Source: a virus
IMG/VR virus record: IMGVR_UViG_3300032116_000905
Span: 1-30,917 of that record
DNA: 30,917 bases
Strand: one strand, 5' to 3'
Made by a program: the position numbers and the translations under genes. How positions within the stretch are numbered: the first letter of the stretch is position 1; each line of letters opens with the position of its first letter. The notes beneath the pieces are model-generated. The model was not told the DNA's origin, did not search any database, and worked only from the letters and a program-made list of their open reading frames with translations. Below are positions 18,642 through 25,643 of this stretch, piece by piece.

Positions 18642-20510
18642 TTATCTACCCTGTTTCGCATTAGCACTTGTAAGAGCCTCTGCCCCTAGTTTCCCGATTA
18701 TCTCGGCAACTTCGGTTATGGAGTTTCCGACCTTGACTATCTTGGTATCAGTTCCAGCAGAAACAGCTTTTACATAATGTCCCCCCTCGTAAGTGATCCA
18801 TAGAACACCTACGCCAGATTTCATACACCGAGAGAGCCAATGCTTAGTGGCGTTGATTTCCTCGGCAGTATAGCAAGCGTCAGAAACAACAACTAGCAAC
18901 CTAGCACTTTTTCCGTCTAGCAGTTCTAGTTGTCCGTTTAGAGCCTGAAACGCCAAATCAAACTTTTCAGTTCCGTCATTAGCAGAATAGACATTTACTT
19001 CATCTAAGCGTTGCCCGACTTTGAGAGTTGGAAACACGCCTGAACCGAAATTGACCATAGCAGTTCTCGCTTGGATACGCCTACCAGCCTCACTTAGAAC
19101 CCAAGCAGTAGTAGCCATAGGTTTCATAGCAGAACCCATAGAGCCTGAAACATCTACCATAATTCCGATAGACAAGTTAGGAGTTTCGGTATGCTTGCGA
19201 GTTTTGTATTTCCAAGTTTCCACAGGAGTAAATACGCCCTTAGATTTCAGAGCCTCACGCTGAACAACTGCCCGACTACGCAAGCGACCTTTTGGCATTA
19301 CCGAAGTGATCCTAGTTTCAGTTCTGTTTCTGTATTTTGCTTTTGCCCAAAGTTTAGAGATTAGAACAGCACTAGCTCTTTCACTAGCAGTAGGTTTTCT
19401 AACTTCTACCAACTTAGAGTTAGAGCCAGAACCCTTATCAGTTTCAGGTTCGCCAAATACACGCTGACTTGACTTCTTGTGTTCTGCTTTTTCGGCAGAC
19501 TTATCTGCCCTTGCTTTGCCTGTATCTTTCCAAAACTTATCTATTTGTTGCTTACTAAGTTTCTCAATAGCAGTTAGTTCGGTGTTCTCTTTTGCTTTTT
19601 CTATCTCGGCAAGGATTTCCTCAATAGTTTTTTCTCTACTGCTACTTTTACCCTCGCCCTTGTCCTTGTCCTCGCCCTCGCCCTCGTTCTCGCCCTCGCC
19701 CTCGTCATCGCCCTCGCCTGACGGATAGCCACAAGTGCCACCCTCGCCATTTTCTTTTTCCTTTTCGGAAACTAACCTGTCCCACTCAATAGCTAGTGGA
19801 TAAAGTTTTTCAGCGTTATCGTGATCAGAGTGTAAAGATGCTTTTATCCAAAGTTCTCTTAGGTTCTCTACAAGGTCAGTTCCCAACTTGCCCTCAATTA
19901 GTTTTGCCAATTCAGGAACATCTGAAAGTTCCAAGATACCGACATCTACCCTACCTAGAATTAGGGTTGCCATTTTTGCTACATAGCGAGTTCCAGATAA
20001 AGCAATAGACCCTAATTTGTCCTCTGCCTTATCATCACCTAAGACAATTTCCAAGGCACAAGCAGATAAGAAGTATTTGTTAGTTGGCATTTCCCTAGAA
20101 CCAAACGCCTCAATTCTGATTTCCTCTAAGAAGTTGAGAGCTTTGTATTGCTTACCATTTAGTTCTTTACTTGCTAGTTCCATAGACCAGCGAGAATACT
20201 TAGCGTGGAGTGCCTCGTGGAAAATAGCACCTACGCCTTTTGGAAAGTCATAGTGATTTTCAGGATCAGACAAATCGGGAATAAGTGTCGGTGGCAAACT
20301 GCCAAAGCAAACTTCATTATTCACTTCTATCTCGGCACTAGCAGGGTCAAATAGAGCAGGTGCGGGTGCTTTCATTTCGCCACCTACATAAGCAATTAGG
20401 TCAGTTCTACCCGACCACTTGTTAGCCAATTCACCAACAGACTTACCAACTTTTAGCCACTCACTAGGAGTTTTCTTTACGCCAAGTTCGTTCTTACCAA
20501 AGTGCGACAT
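18642..20510 (-). CDS. VWA-domain protein with N-terminal HExxH metallopeptidase-like domain (partner of MoxR)
   Basis: This 622-residue protein joins three parts. Residues 1-245 resemble a peptidase-like domain with FHEALHAKYSRW (H98, E99, H102) and a downstream EEIRIEAF (E129-E134) that could give the third zinc ligand. Residues about 250-345 are a charged linker with GEGE/DKDK repeats. Residues about 445-600 are a von Willebrand A domain with the MIDAS start DVSGSMGS (D453, S455, S457), then a T in TTAW and D in VVVSDA. The layout recalls CobT and other VWA partners of MoxR AAA+ ATPases. The MoxR gene lies immediately upstream (20646-21677). AAAGGAAAA precedes the ATG. Confidence 0.85.
   Translation of the reverse strand: MSHFGKNELGVKKTPSEWLKVGKSVGELANKWSGRTDLIAYVGGEMKAPAPALFDPASAEIEVNNEVCFGSLPPTLIPDLSDPENHYDFPKGVGAIFHEALHAKYSRWSMELASKELNGKQYKALNFLEEIRIEAFGSREMPTNKYFLSACALEIVLGDDKAEDKLGSIALSGTRYVAKMATLILGRVDVGILELSDVPELAKLIEGKLGTDLVENLRELWIKASLHSDHDNAEKLYPLAIEWDRLVSEKEKENGEGGTCGYPSGEGDDEGEGENEGEGEDKDKGEGKSSSREKTIEEILAEIEKAKENTELTAIEKLSKQQIDKFWKDTGKARADKSAEKAEHKKSSQRVFGEPETDKGSGSNSKLVEVRKPTASERASAVLISKLWAKAKYRNRTETRITSVMPKGRLRSRAVVQREALKSKGVFTPVETWKYKTRKHTETPNLSIGIMVDVSGSMGSAMKPMATTAWVLSEAGRRIQARTAMVNFGSGVFPTLKVGQRLDEVNVYSANDGTEKFDLAFQALNGQLELLDGKSARLLVVVSDACYTAEEINATKHWLSRCMKSGVGVLWITYEGGHYVKAVSAGTDTKIVKVGNSITEVAEIIGKLGAEALTSANAKQGR
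19656..19730. repeat. low-complexity hexamer tract coding the GEGE linker
   Basis: Repeated CCCTCG/CCTTGT/CCTCGT hexamers on the plus strand (GAGGGC on the coding strand) encode the Glu-Gly-Asp-Lys linker of the VWA protein. It is prone to length variation by slippage. Confidence 0.8.
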
Positions 20511-20539
20511 TTATTTTCCTTTCAGTTGTCGTATCTATA

Positions 20540-20568
20540 AATCTAGTCTTGTTTATTTAGTTAGTCAA
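20540..20568 (-). promoter_or_regulatory. promoter for the VWA gene
   Basis: On the minus strand: -35 TTGACT (20563-20568), 17-bp spacer, -10 TAGATT (20540-20545). Confidence 0.65.
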
Positions 20569-20574
20569 GTTGTC

Positions 20575-20657
20575 GGGGGTAGAAATCTGAAAACAAGAAA
20601 AAGGATTTCTACCCCCTAAGCTAAAACTTAGGCAGGACACAGAGCCTAGATTTTAGC
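20575..20657 (-). terminator. two hairpins between the MoxR and VWA genes
   Basis: GGGGGTAGAAATC/GATTTCTACCCCC (20575-20616, 13 perfect bp, A/G-rich plus-strand loop) follows GCTAAAA..TAGGC/GCCTA..TTTTAGC (20620-20657). The latter includes the MoxR stop codon region. Confidence 0.75.
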
Positions 20658-21677
20658 AGTTTTTACTTCCTCGCCATAAACCCTAGATAGAACCTCGGCA
20701 ACAATAGGTCTATCTAGTTCAGGTGCTATGGCGATTAGGTTGCTTACTGCCCATTTCGTTCCAAAGGCGATCTCTAAATCTCTAAACGCTAATACTTCTC
20801 GCATTTGTGGCGACCAAGAGATTTCGCCAGAGATACGCTTTTTGGCTAAGTTCTGACTAGCAGTAGCGATAATCGCAGGGACACCTAACTTCTTAGCAAG
20901 CGACCAATCGGTAGTCAGTTCCACTTGTGCTGTAAAGCGTGAGAGTAATGCCTCTGATAAAACAACTCCGGGGGCATTAGGGTTAGTAGCACCAACTACA
21001 AAGAACCCCTCTTTTGCTTTTATTGTTCCCCTATCCAAGTTAGAAGTGATTACAAGCTCTTTTCTTCCGTCAAGCAGGGAATAAACAACCGACATAACTT
21101 TCGGGTCAATAAGTCCAACCTCGTCAATTAGCAATACGCCACCATTTTCGGCTGACTTTACCAAAGGTCCGTCTATCCACTCAAAGTTTCCACTTGGAGT
21201 TTGGACATAAGAACCGACTAAATCGCCAACCTCGGTATCGCCTGATCCTAGAATTGTATAAAGTTCCTCACCGAAACTAGCCTCAACCAGAGCAGTTTTA
21301 CCACAACCAGCCTCACCATAAAGTAAAGCGTATTGACTAATACCACGCAGTTTTTTCAGAACCTCGGTGTCCGAGTGTTCGCCCCAAGTCCGAGTGTAAT
21401 ACATCTCGCCATTAGGTCGCTTGATAGCATTTTCAGAAGTTAGCGTTTCTGCCATTTTTGTTTTCACGACTTTCTTTTTGTCCTCGGAATTACGCATTGT
21501 TAGCGTTCCAGATTTGCTTAGATTTGATTTTAGTTGCTCATTGGCAGTTTCATTTACCTTTTGAGCTGATACTGCTACCAACATAGTTGGCAGTTTTTCG
21601 TGTAGTTTCTCGGTAGCGTTTATTCTGTCTAACGCTACTTTTTGTTCGTCATTTAGACTTTGTGTTGTATTTATCAT
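20646..21677 (-). CDS. MoxR-family AAA+ ATPase
   Basis: This 343-residue ATPase has Walker A GEAGCGKT (121-128), Walker B VLLIDE (181-186), a sensor 1 GATNPN (229-234), an arginine-finger region LLSRF (244-248) and a C-terminal helical lid, as in AAA_5/MoxR and CobS. The first 80 residues are a variable, Lys/Glu-rich helical extension. MoxR ATPases act as chaperones that remodel a substrate through a VWA partner, here 18642-20510 directly downstream. GAGGACACTA precedes the ATG at 21677; a TTG four codons earlier is unlikely. In phages the CobS/CobT-like pair is widespread but its target is unknown. Confidence 0.9.
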   Translation of the reverse strand: MINTTQSLNDEQKVALDRINATEKLHEKLPTMLVAVSAQKVNETANEQLKSNLSKSGTLTMRNSEDKKKVVKTKMAETLTSENAIKRPNGEMYYTRTWGEHSDTEVLKKLRGISQYALLYGEAGCGKTALVEASFGEELYTILGSGDTEVGDLVGSYVQTPSGNFEWIDGPLVKSAENGGVLLIDEVGLIDPKVMSVVYSLLDGRKELVITSNLDRGTIKAKEGFFVVGATNPNAPGVVLSEALLSRFTAQVELTTDWSLAKKLGVPAIIATASQNLAKKRISGEISWSPQMREVLAFRDLEIAFGTKWAVSNLIAIAPELDRPIVAEVLSRVYGEEVKTAKI

Positions 21678-21701
21678 TAGTGTCCTCAACTTTCTTTTTT
21701 A

Positions 21702-22244
21702 CTATACAGCACTAGAAGTTTTTGTAGCAAATAGATCATCAGAAAAATCGTGTGCTTTTCTTGACCTTAGTATTCGCCTAATCAAAGCGTTAGGCGTGTT
21801 CCAATTAGAAGTGTCTAACAAGTCCTCTTTGGAAAACTCAACAACAAGGGGTTCTTTGTAAAGTTCCCAACCCTGTTCCATTATGCTTTGGAAAGTTCTG
21901 TCCATAAATAGCAAAGTGTCTATGGCATAAACTACTGCTTGATCCTCGGTTAGAGTTTCAGCGTTGTAAGAGTTGTTGTGTCGGTATTCTCGTCTATCGT
22001 TTATGACTTTCCACGCTTGACTATAAGCTCGCCAAGGTCGTCTAGGGTTCATTTCCGAAATCTGCCTACGCCAGATAGTAGTTGGAACATAAACCTCTTT
22101 TGTTCCACCAGAAGTGGTGTCGGGAAGTGTAGCCATACTTTCAGGCGTGTAGATAATTTGTAGTGTGTGAGTTTCTTTACGAAACTCGGTGTATAACGCA
22201 TAACCTACAAAAGTAGCAGAGTTATTTGTTGTTGGTTCAGCCAT
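21702..22244 (-). CDS. hypothetical protein in the MoxR/VWA cluster
   Basis: This 180-residue protein has an N-terminal strand-rich part (TFVGYALYTEFRKETHTLQIIYTPESM) and a helical C-terminal part with a tyrosine/tryptophan-rich core (RRPWRAYSQAWKVINDRREYRHNN). There are no cysteines. It starts 24 bp upstream of the MoxR gene and behind AAAGGACAC, so it is probably co-transcribed with MoxR from the promoter at 22289-22317 and may be an adaptor or substrate. No family is recognised. Confidence 0.65.
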   Translation of the reverse strand: MAEPTTNNSATFVGYALYTEFRKETHTLQIIYTPESMATLPDTTSGGTKEVYVPTTIWRRQISEMNPRRPWRAYSQAWKVINDRREYRHNNSYNAETLTEDQAVVYAIDTLLFMDRTFQSIMEQGWELYKEPLVVEFSKEDLLDTSNWNTPNALIRRILRSRKAHDFSDDLFATKTSSAV

Positions 22245-22288
22245 TTTATTTGTGTCCTTTCGGGGTCTAGTTTTCGGCTAATACTGAA

Positions 22289-22317
22289 ATCGTAATTCTT
22301 TTTTCTAGGGAAGTCAA
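22289..22317 (-). promoter_or_regulatory. promoter for the 22244/MoxR unit
   Basis: On the minus strand: -35 TTGACT (22312-22317), 17-bp spacer, -10 TACGAT (22289-22294). Confidence 0.6.
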
Positions 22318-22319
22318 GT

Positions 22320-22847
22320 CTAATAATGGAAATCTACTAAAACTAAAAATTGTTTTTCAGGTTCAGTATCTAAACGCTTACGGAAATAGGACAAATTGGC
22401 AGACCAAGTGTCCAGATCATAAATAGCTGTATCGGGTGTCCATACATCACTTAGAAGTTCTGTAAGTTTTCTAGCGTAATAAAGTGGCATATTGAGAGAG
22501 TATTTTACCTCGTGGTCGTAGTTCTCTGTAAATAAGATGTCCGACTTACCCTCTTTATATAAAGTGTTTCGGTATTCCTCTATGTCCCTGTATCGCAGTT
22601 TTACATACTTACCGATAGCTAGTTCAGCGGTTTCAGGATCATCAGAATAGCGTAGTGTGTCGTGTTCGGCAGTAGAACCGAAAAGATTATCGCCAGCCCA
22701 CCGACCAGCAAAACTTCTATCAAGGTTGCTATCTACTTCGTTCCAATCAGACCAAGCAGGTTCGCCACCAGCTAAGTAAGTGCCAACAAACCCCCTAGCT
22801 TGTGCGTGGTTATCTGCCTGAACTATAAGTATTTGTGAAGTGTGAAT
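22320..22847 (-). CDS. hypothetical protein, apparent ATT start
   Basis: This frame encodes 175 residues (xHTSQILIVQADNHAQARG...) with good protein character. It includes a Trp/Asp/Gly-rich part (GGEPAWSDWNEVDSNLDR and AGRWAGDNLFGSTAEHD) and a C-terminal helical part (YYARKLTELLSDVWTPDT). Between the upstream in-frame stop and the conserved-looking body there is no ATG, GTG or TTG. The only candidate with a ribosome site is ATT at 22845-22847, 7 bases after AAGGA. A promoter lies at 22884-22912. It precedes the MoxR/VWA cluster. Alternatives are an ATA three codons further in, or an upstream frame and a frameshift. Confidence 0.65.
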   Translation of the reverse strand: MHTSQILIVQADNHAQARGFVGTYLAGGEPAWSDWNEVDSNLDRSFAGRWAGDNLFGSTAEHDTLRYSDDPETAELAIGKYVKLRYRDIEEYRNTLYKEGKSDILFTENYDHEVKYSLNMPLYYARKLTELLSDVWTPDTAIYDLDTWSANLSYFRKRLDTEPEKQFLVLVDFHY

Positions 22848-22883
22848 TGTAGTGTCCTTCCGTCATTTGTTTTCTTAGTAGAA

Positions 22884-22912
22884 ATCCTAAGTGATTTTTC
22901 TACTTTTGTAAA
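22884..22912 (-). promoter_or_regulatory. promoter for 22320-22847
   Basis: On the minus strand: -35 TTTACA (22907-22912), 17-bp spacer, -10 TAGGAT (22884-22889). It overlaps a hairpin GTAGAAATC/GATTTTTCTAC. Confidence 0.5.
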
Positions 22913-22921
22913 GTCTAGTGA

Positions 22922-23173
22922 TCATCTAAGGTAAGTTTCCCCGAACTCCATACTTATCGGATTTACCATTATGTCCCAATAATCGCTACAAGCCCCCGCA
23001 TCAAGCACTTCTTTATAATTATCTAAAATAATTATTTGCGCTTTGTTGTATTCCTTTTTGTTCTCTGCCCAATAAACATAACGCCACTCGCCAGCTACAA
23101 ATCCAACATTGCCACTTCTTACACCTATGTTTATTTTTTTTTGTTCTTGATCCGTTAGACGAACATAAATCAT
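22922..23173 (-). CDS. hypothetical protein
   Basis: This 83-residue protein (MIYVRLTDQEQKKINIGVRSGN...) is compact alpha/beta, with strands GFVAGEWRYVYWA and AQIIILDNY. GAGAGGA precedes the ATG. It follows 23196-23399 by 22 bases. No family is recognised. Confidence 0.55.
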   Translation of the reverse strand: MIYVRLTDQEQKKINIGVRSGNVGFVAGEWRYVYWAENKKEYNKAQIIILDNYKEVLDAGACSDYWDIMVNPISMEFGETYLR

Positions 23174-23195
23174 TAGAAAATCCTCTCTACCTTTA

Positions 23196-23399
23196 TCAAA
23201 TTATATCTACCTTTATCCAATCATACTCAACGCTTTTCCAATAACTATCAAGTTCATCTGATTGAATTATCGTTATTTTGTCTATTGTGATGTAGTTATT
23301 TACTTTTAGTGCTACCTGCCACTGACCTTGCCTATAAATAAGAGAGCCAAGTCTTAGACACATTTCTAGCGTTAGCTCTGTGTATTTTGTTTCAAACAT
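23196..23399 (-). CDS. hypothetical protein, probably leaderless
   Basis: This 67-residue protein (MFETKYTELTLEMCLRLGSLIYRQGQWQV...) contains a helix then strands. The ATG has no ribosome site, but a -10 box TAAGTT ends exactly 6 bases before it, with TAGACA 18 bases further upstream. That is the geometry of a leaderless mRNA. Function unknown. Confidence 0.5.
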   Translation of the reverse strand: MFETKYTELTLEMCLRLGSLIYRQGQWQVALKVNNYITIDKITIIQSDELDSYWKSVEYDWIKVDII

Positions 23400-23432
23400 A
23401 CACAAAACTTAGCACTAAAAAAAATGTTTTGT

Positions 23433-23663
23433 CTAGTTTTCTAAGATAGGTGAAATACAGGTCTGGCAGATCAGGAACTCTATTTCCTCGTCTGCGATTT
23501 CAGACAGCACCAAAGCGCAAGGGTAAAATCCGTTAGCTGTAAAAGCGATCTGTTCCTCGCAATTTGAGCAATACTCAAAGGTCGCAAAGGTGGTCAGTCC
23601 GGTATTTTCGGCAAGTAAAGCGTCTTGCTCGGTATCTAAAATATGTAGCTCTATGTGTTTCAT
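23433..23663 (-). CDS. small zinc-binding-like protein
   Basis: This 76-residue protein has CSNCEEQ (about 32-38) and CQTCISP near the C-terminus (about 67-73), a zinc-ribbon spacing, with an acidic surface. GGAGG precedes the ATG closely. Function unknown. Confidence 0.65.
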   Translation of the reverse strand: MKHIELHILDTEQDALLAENTGLTTFATFEYCSNCEEQIAFTANGFYPCALVLSEIADEEIEFLICQTCISPILEN

Positions 23664-23714
23664 AATTCCTCCGTAGGGTCTATCCCAATTTTAGAGGAGT
23701 TTATAAATAGGCTA

Positions 23715-23951
23715 TTAGACCCCAGAGTTTCTTAGAGCTTGTTCTTGCTGTTCGGGAGCCTCAAAGATACGGATTACGTGAATACAAGGATCTCCTCCGT
23801 CATCAAACTCGGTCATTTCCTCGTCAGTCATAGGCACTCCGTCATGAGTATTACAGAACACTTTTGGAATTATCCAGCCTTGTTTCTTTCCGTATTCCAG
23901 CCAAGCCTCTAAGTCGTTGTTGCGGTCTTCGCTTATCGTAAAATCATTCAT
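23715..23951 (-). CDS. hypothetical phage protein, probably leaderless
   Basis: This 78-residue acidic protein (MNDFTISEDRNNDLEAWLEYGKKQG...) contains CNTHDGVPMTDEEMTEFDDGGDPCIHVIRIFE. The C-x2-H-D-G and D-P-C-x-H pattern recalls a small family seen in actinophages. The ATG has no ribosome site; TATACT ends 6 bases before it and TTGAAC lies 16 bases further up, so the mRNA would start at the ATG. It overlaps the end of 23944-24150. Function unknown. Confidence 0.6.
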   Translation of the reverse strand: MNDFTISEDRNNDLEAWLEYGKKQGWIIPKVFCNTHDGVPMTDEEMTEFDDGGDPCIHVIRIFEAPEQQEQALRNSGV

Positions 23952-24150
23952 GGTTGTAGTATATACCGATCGCATCGCAGTTCAAGCAAAATCTCAAAAG
24001 ACAATCACCATAGTTATTGGTTGGACATGAGGAGTCGCAAGATAAAGATGAGCTGTGTAAAAATGACGCTTTATAGTGGTCGCAGATTTTATCTATGGTT
24101 AGGTCAACACCTTTGTAGCTCGCACCATAGTATCCCCAAATAATAAACAT
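23944..24150 (-). CDS. small Cys-rich protein, probably leaderless
   Basis: This 68-residue protein has seven or so Cys, including CDSSCPTNNYGDCLLRFCLNC, plus CDHYK, suggesting metal binding. The ATG has no ribosome site; TAGAGT ends 6 bases before it with TTGACT 16 bases upstream. It overlaps the next gene by 8 bases and contains that gene's promoter. Function unknown. Confidence 0.5.
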   Translation of the reverse strand: MFIIWGYYGASYKGVDLTIDKICDHYKASFLHSSSLSCDSSCPTNNYGDCLLRFCLNCDAIGIYYNHE

Positions 24151-24450
24151 ACCTATACTCTATCGGTTCGGTTGAAAAAGTCAAGTTGCCATTTGGAGTG
24201 CAGGTGCTTCCTGACTTCTGATGAAGTTCGTTGGAAGTTAGCCGATGCGGCCGGATTTTCCTGGTGCAACTTCTAATCGGTTTCGTTGGAAGTTTTACCG
24301 GCTCCAGTGTGCTGGAATAGTTTTCCGGATGGTGGAAGTTCTAACGAGCTTCGTTAGAAGTTTGACGGGATGCGAGGAGAAATAATCCGCGCGTTCGTGC
24401 GGATAAAAAAAATCCCCGCTGTTTAGGCGGGGAAGTTTTTTACTGAATTG
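24151..24450. repeat. gene-free region carrying the left end of the TTCGTTRGAAGTT repeat field
   Basis: It contains repeat copies at 24227-24239, 24282-24294 and 24350-24362, a partial reverse copy near 24268, and an inverted pair TTCTAACGA/TCGTTAGAA at 24339-24359. It also holds a small hairpin ATCCGC/GCGGAT (about 24385-24404) and the terminator at 24412-24433. No coding frame is seen. Confidence 0.75.
24412..24433 (-). terminator. terminator of 24451-24741
   Basis: TCCCCGC/GCGGGGA stem around TGTTTAG, followed on the minus strand by eight T residues. It is 18 bases after the stop and the strongest classical terminator in the window. Confidence 0.9.
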
Positions 24451-24741
24451 TTATTCAGCAAATTGTTCAATCAAATCTTCAAAACCGTCATTCGGTTCTA
24501 CGTAATCGGTTCGGATTGATTGAATAAACCTTAGGTTGCAGGAATCGTCATACCATTCTATAAGCCTGTCAAGCATTTCTTCTTTTGACATGTCTTCGGT
24601 GTCGTACACGTACTCGTACTCGTAAATGCGCATTATAGAAACTTGCTCTTTATCTAGTAGCACATAGATCTTGTGGCATGAGTCCCATGCAATTCCTTGT
24701 GCTTCTTCGAGAGCTTCTTCTACTTTTTGAAAATTAACCAT
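24451..24741 (-). CDS. hypothetical acidic protein
   Basis: This 96-residue, very acidic protein (VNFQKVEEALEEAQGIAWDSCHKIYVLLD...) ends ...FEDLIEQFAE. AAAGGAAAT precedes the ATG, which overlaps the stop of 24741-25094. Last gene of a four-gene operon (25604-24451). No family is recognised. Confidence 0.65.
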   Translation of the reverse strand: MVNFQKVEEALEEAQGIAWDSCHKIYVLLDKEQVSIMRIYEYEYVYDTEDMSKEEMLDRLIEWYDDSCNLRFIQSIRTDYVEPNDGFEDLIEQFAE

Positions 24742-25094
24742 TAGATTTCCTTTTCTTTAGGTTTTAGTTTTGCTGTAAGTCTAATAGATTCTGCTAGTTT
24801 GTCAAGCTTTTGATTGCGCTCGATTGTTTTTACAAATTGAACTGCGCTGACACTTTCATAATTGTTTTTTCTCATTTCAAAGCCAACCGCTTGTAATTCT
24901 TTTGCTTCTTCATCGTCAAGATTCATTCCCATGATTCCTCTTGGAAAGTAATCCCCGCCAGCGGTAAACTTTACTCCTTTTTTGCGTAAAACTTCTAAAA
25001 CGTAGTTATTACGTCTAAAGCTGTAATAAATAATAACGCTGTATGTTCCTCGAGGTAGCGGAAGAAATTCGTGATAAGTGTATGACGGTTCCAT
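24741..25094 (-). CDS. hypothetical protein
   Basis: This 117-residue protein has an N-terminal strand region rich in Tyr (SYTYHEFLPLPRGTYSVIIYYSFRRNNYVLEVLRKKG) and a helical basic C-terminus (LDKLAESIRLTAKLKPKEKEI). AGAGGACTA precedes the ATG and the reading frame overlaps both neighbours by one base. No family is recognised. Confidence 0.65.
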   Translation of the reverse strand: MEPSYTYHEFLPLPRGTYSVIIYYSFRRNNYVLEVLRKKGVKFTAGGDYFPRGIMGMNLDDEEAKELQAVGFEMRKNNYESVSAVQFVKTIERNQKLDKLAESIRLTAKLKPKEKEI

Positions 25095-25393
25095 TAGTCC
25101 TCTGTCAGGTTTTCTGGTTGTTCATAATACCAGCTGTTCTTTTTGCTAAAAACTGTTTTGTCATGGTCTATGGCACAATCCAAGCACCACCACTCCCTAT
25201 AACCGCTCGGTTTGTAATCTACGCATTCGGTTGCTAAACCATCTCCGCAACATTCACACGTAAAGCAGTTTGAACCCTCCATGCAGTCTTTACATTGAAA
25301 AGCGCGTTTGCCTTTGTGATCGGTGTAGGAGGAAACTAGTTCGGCATCTGCCTCGGAGTTGCAACATGTTGAGCAATAATTAATCTTCGTCAT
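25094..25393 (-). CDS. multi-zinc Cys-rich protein
   Basis: This 99-residue protein has at least five cysteine pairs: CSTCC, CKDC, CFTCECC, then ATECV and WWCLDC. They probably form two or more treble-clef or ribbon sites. It shares this style with its upstream neighbour 25380-25604, and the two overlap by 14 bases. The ATG at 25393 has GAGGAG about 10 bases upstream; an ATG three codons earlier is possible. It may be a nucleic-acid or protein-binding adaptor. Function unknown. Confidence 0.65.
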   Translation of the reverse strand: MTKINYCSTCCNSEADAELVSSYTDHKGKRAFQCKDCMEGSNCFTCECCGDGLATECVDYKPSGYREWWCLDCAIDHDKTVFSKKNSWYYEQPENLTED

Positions 25394-25604
25394 AGTAGCC
25401 ATTCTCCTCTGCCTCTTCTTCAATGTCAAGACAGCAACTCATGCACAATCCATGTTCGAGTAAGTCTTCATCTACTTCACTCGAGCAGTCCCTACAAGTT
25501 CCTTTGCAATCAATGCACGCGGTTATCTCGCCCATCTCGGTAAATATCTTAGACGTCGGCACCCACATTAAACAGCGGGAGCAATATAAATTTTCTTCTT
25601 CCAT
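25380..25604 (-). CDS. multi-zinc Cys-rich protein
   Basis: This 74-residue protein has CSRC, CIDCKGTCRDC and CMSCC plus an acidic tail (DIEEEAEENGYYDED), enough for two zinc sites. It is first of the 25604-24451 operon. The ribosome site is weak. TATAAC lies 17 bases before the ATG and TTGATT 18 bases further up, within the end of the CHAP-like gene. Function unknown. Confidence 0.6.
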   Translation of the reverse strand: MEEENLYCSRCLMWVPTSKIFTEMGEITACIDCKGTCRDCSSEVDEDLLEHGLCMSCCLDIEEEAEENGYYDED

Positions 25605-25643
25605 ACAGAAGAAGCTAGCACGTTATATAAAAGAATGCAACTC

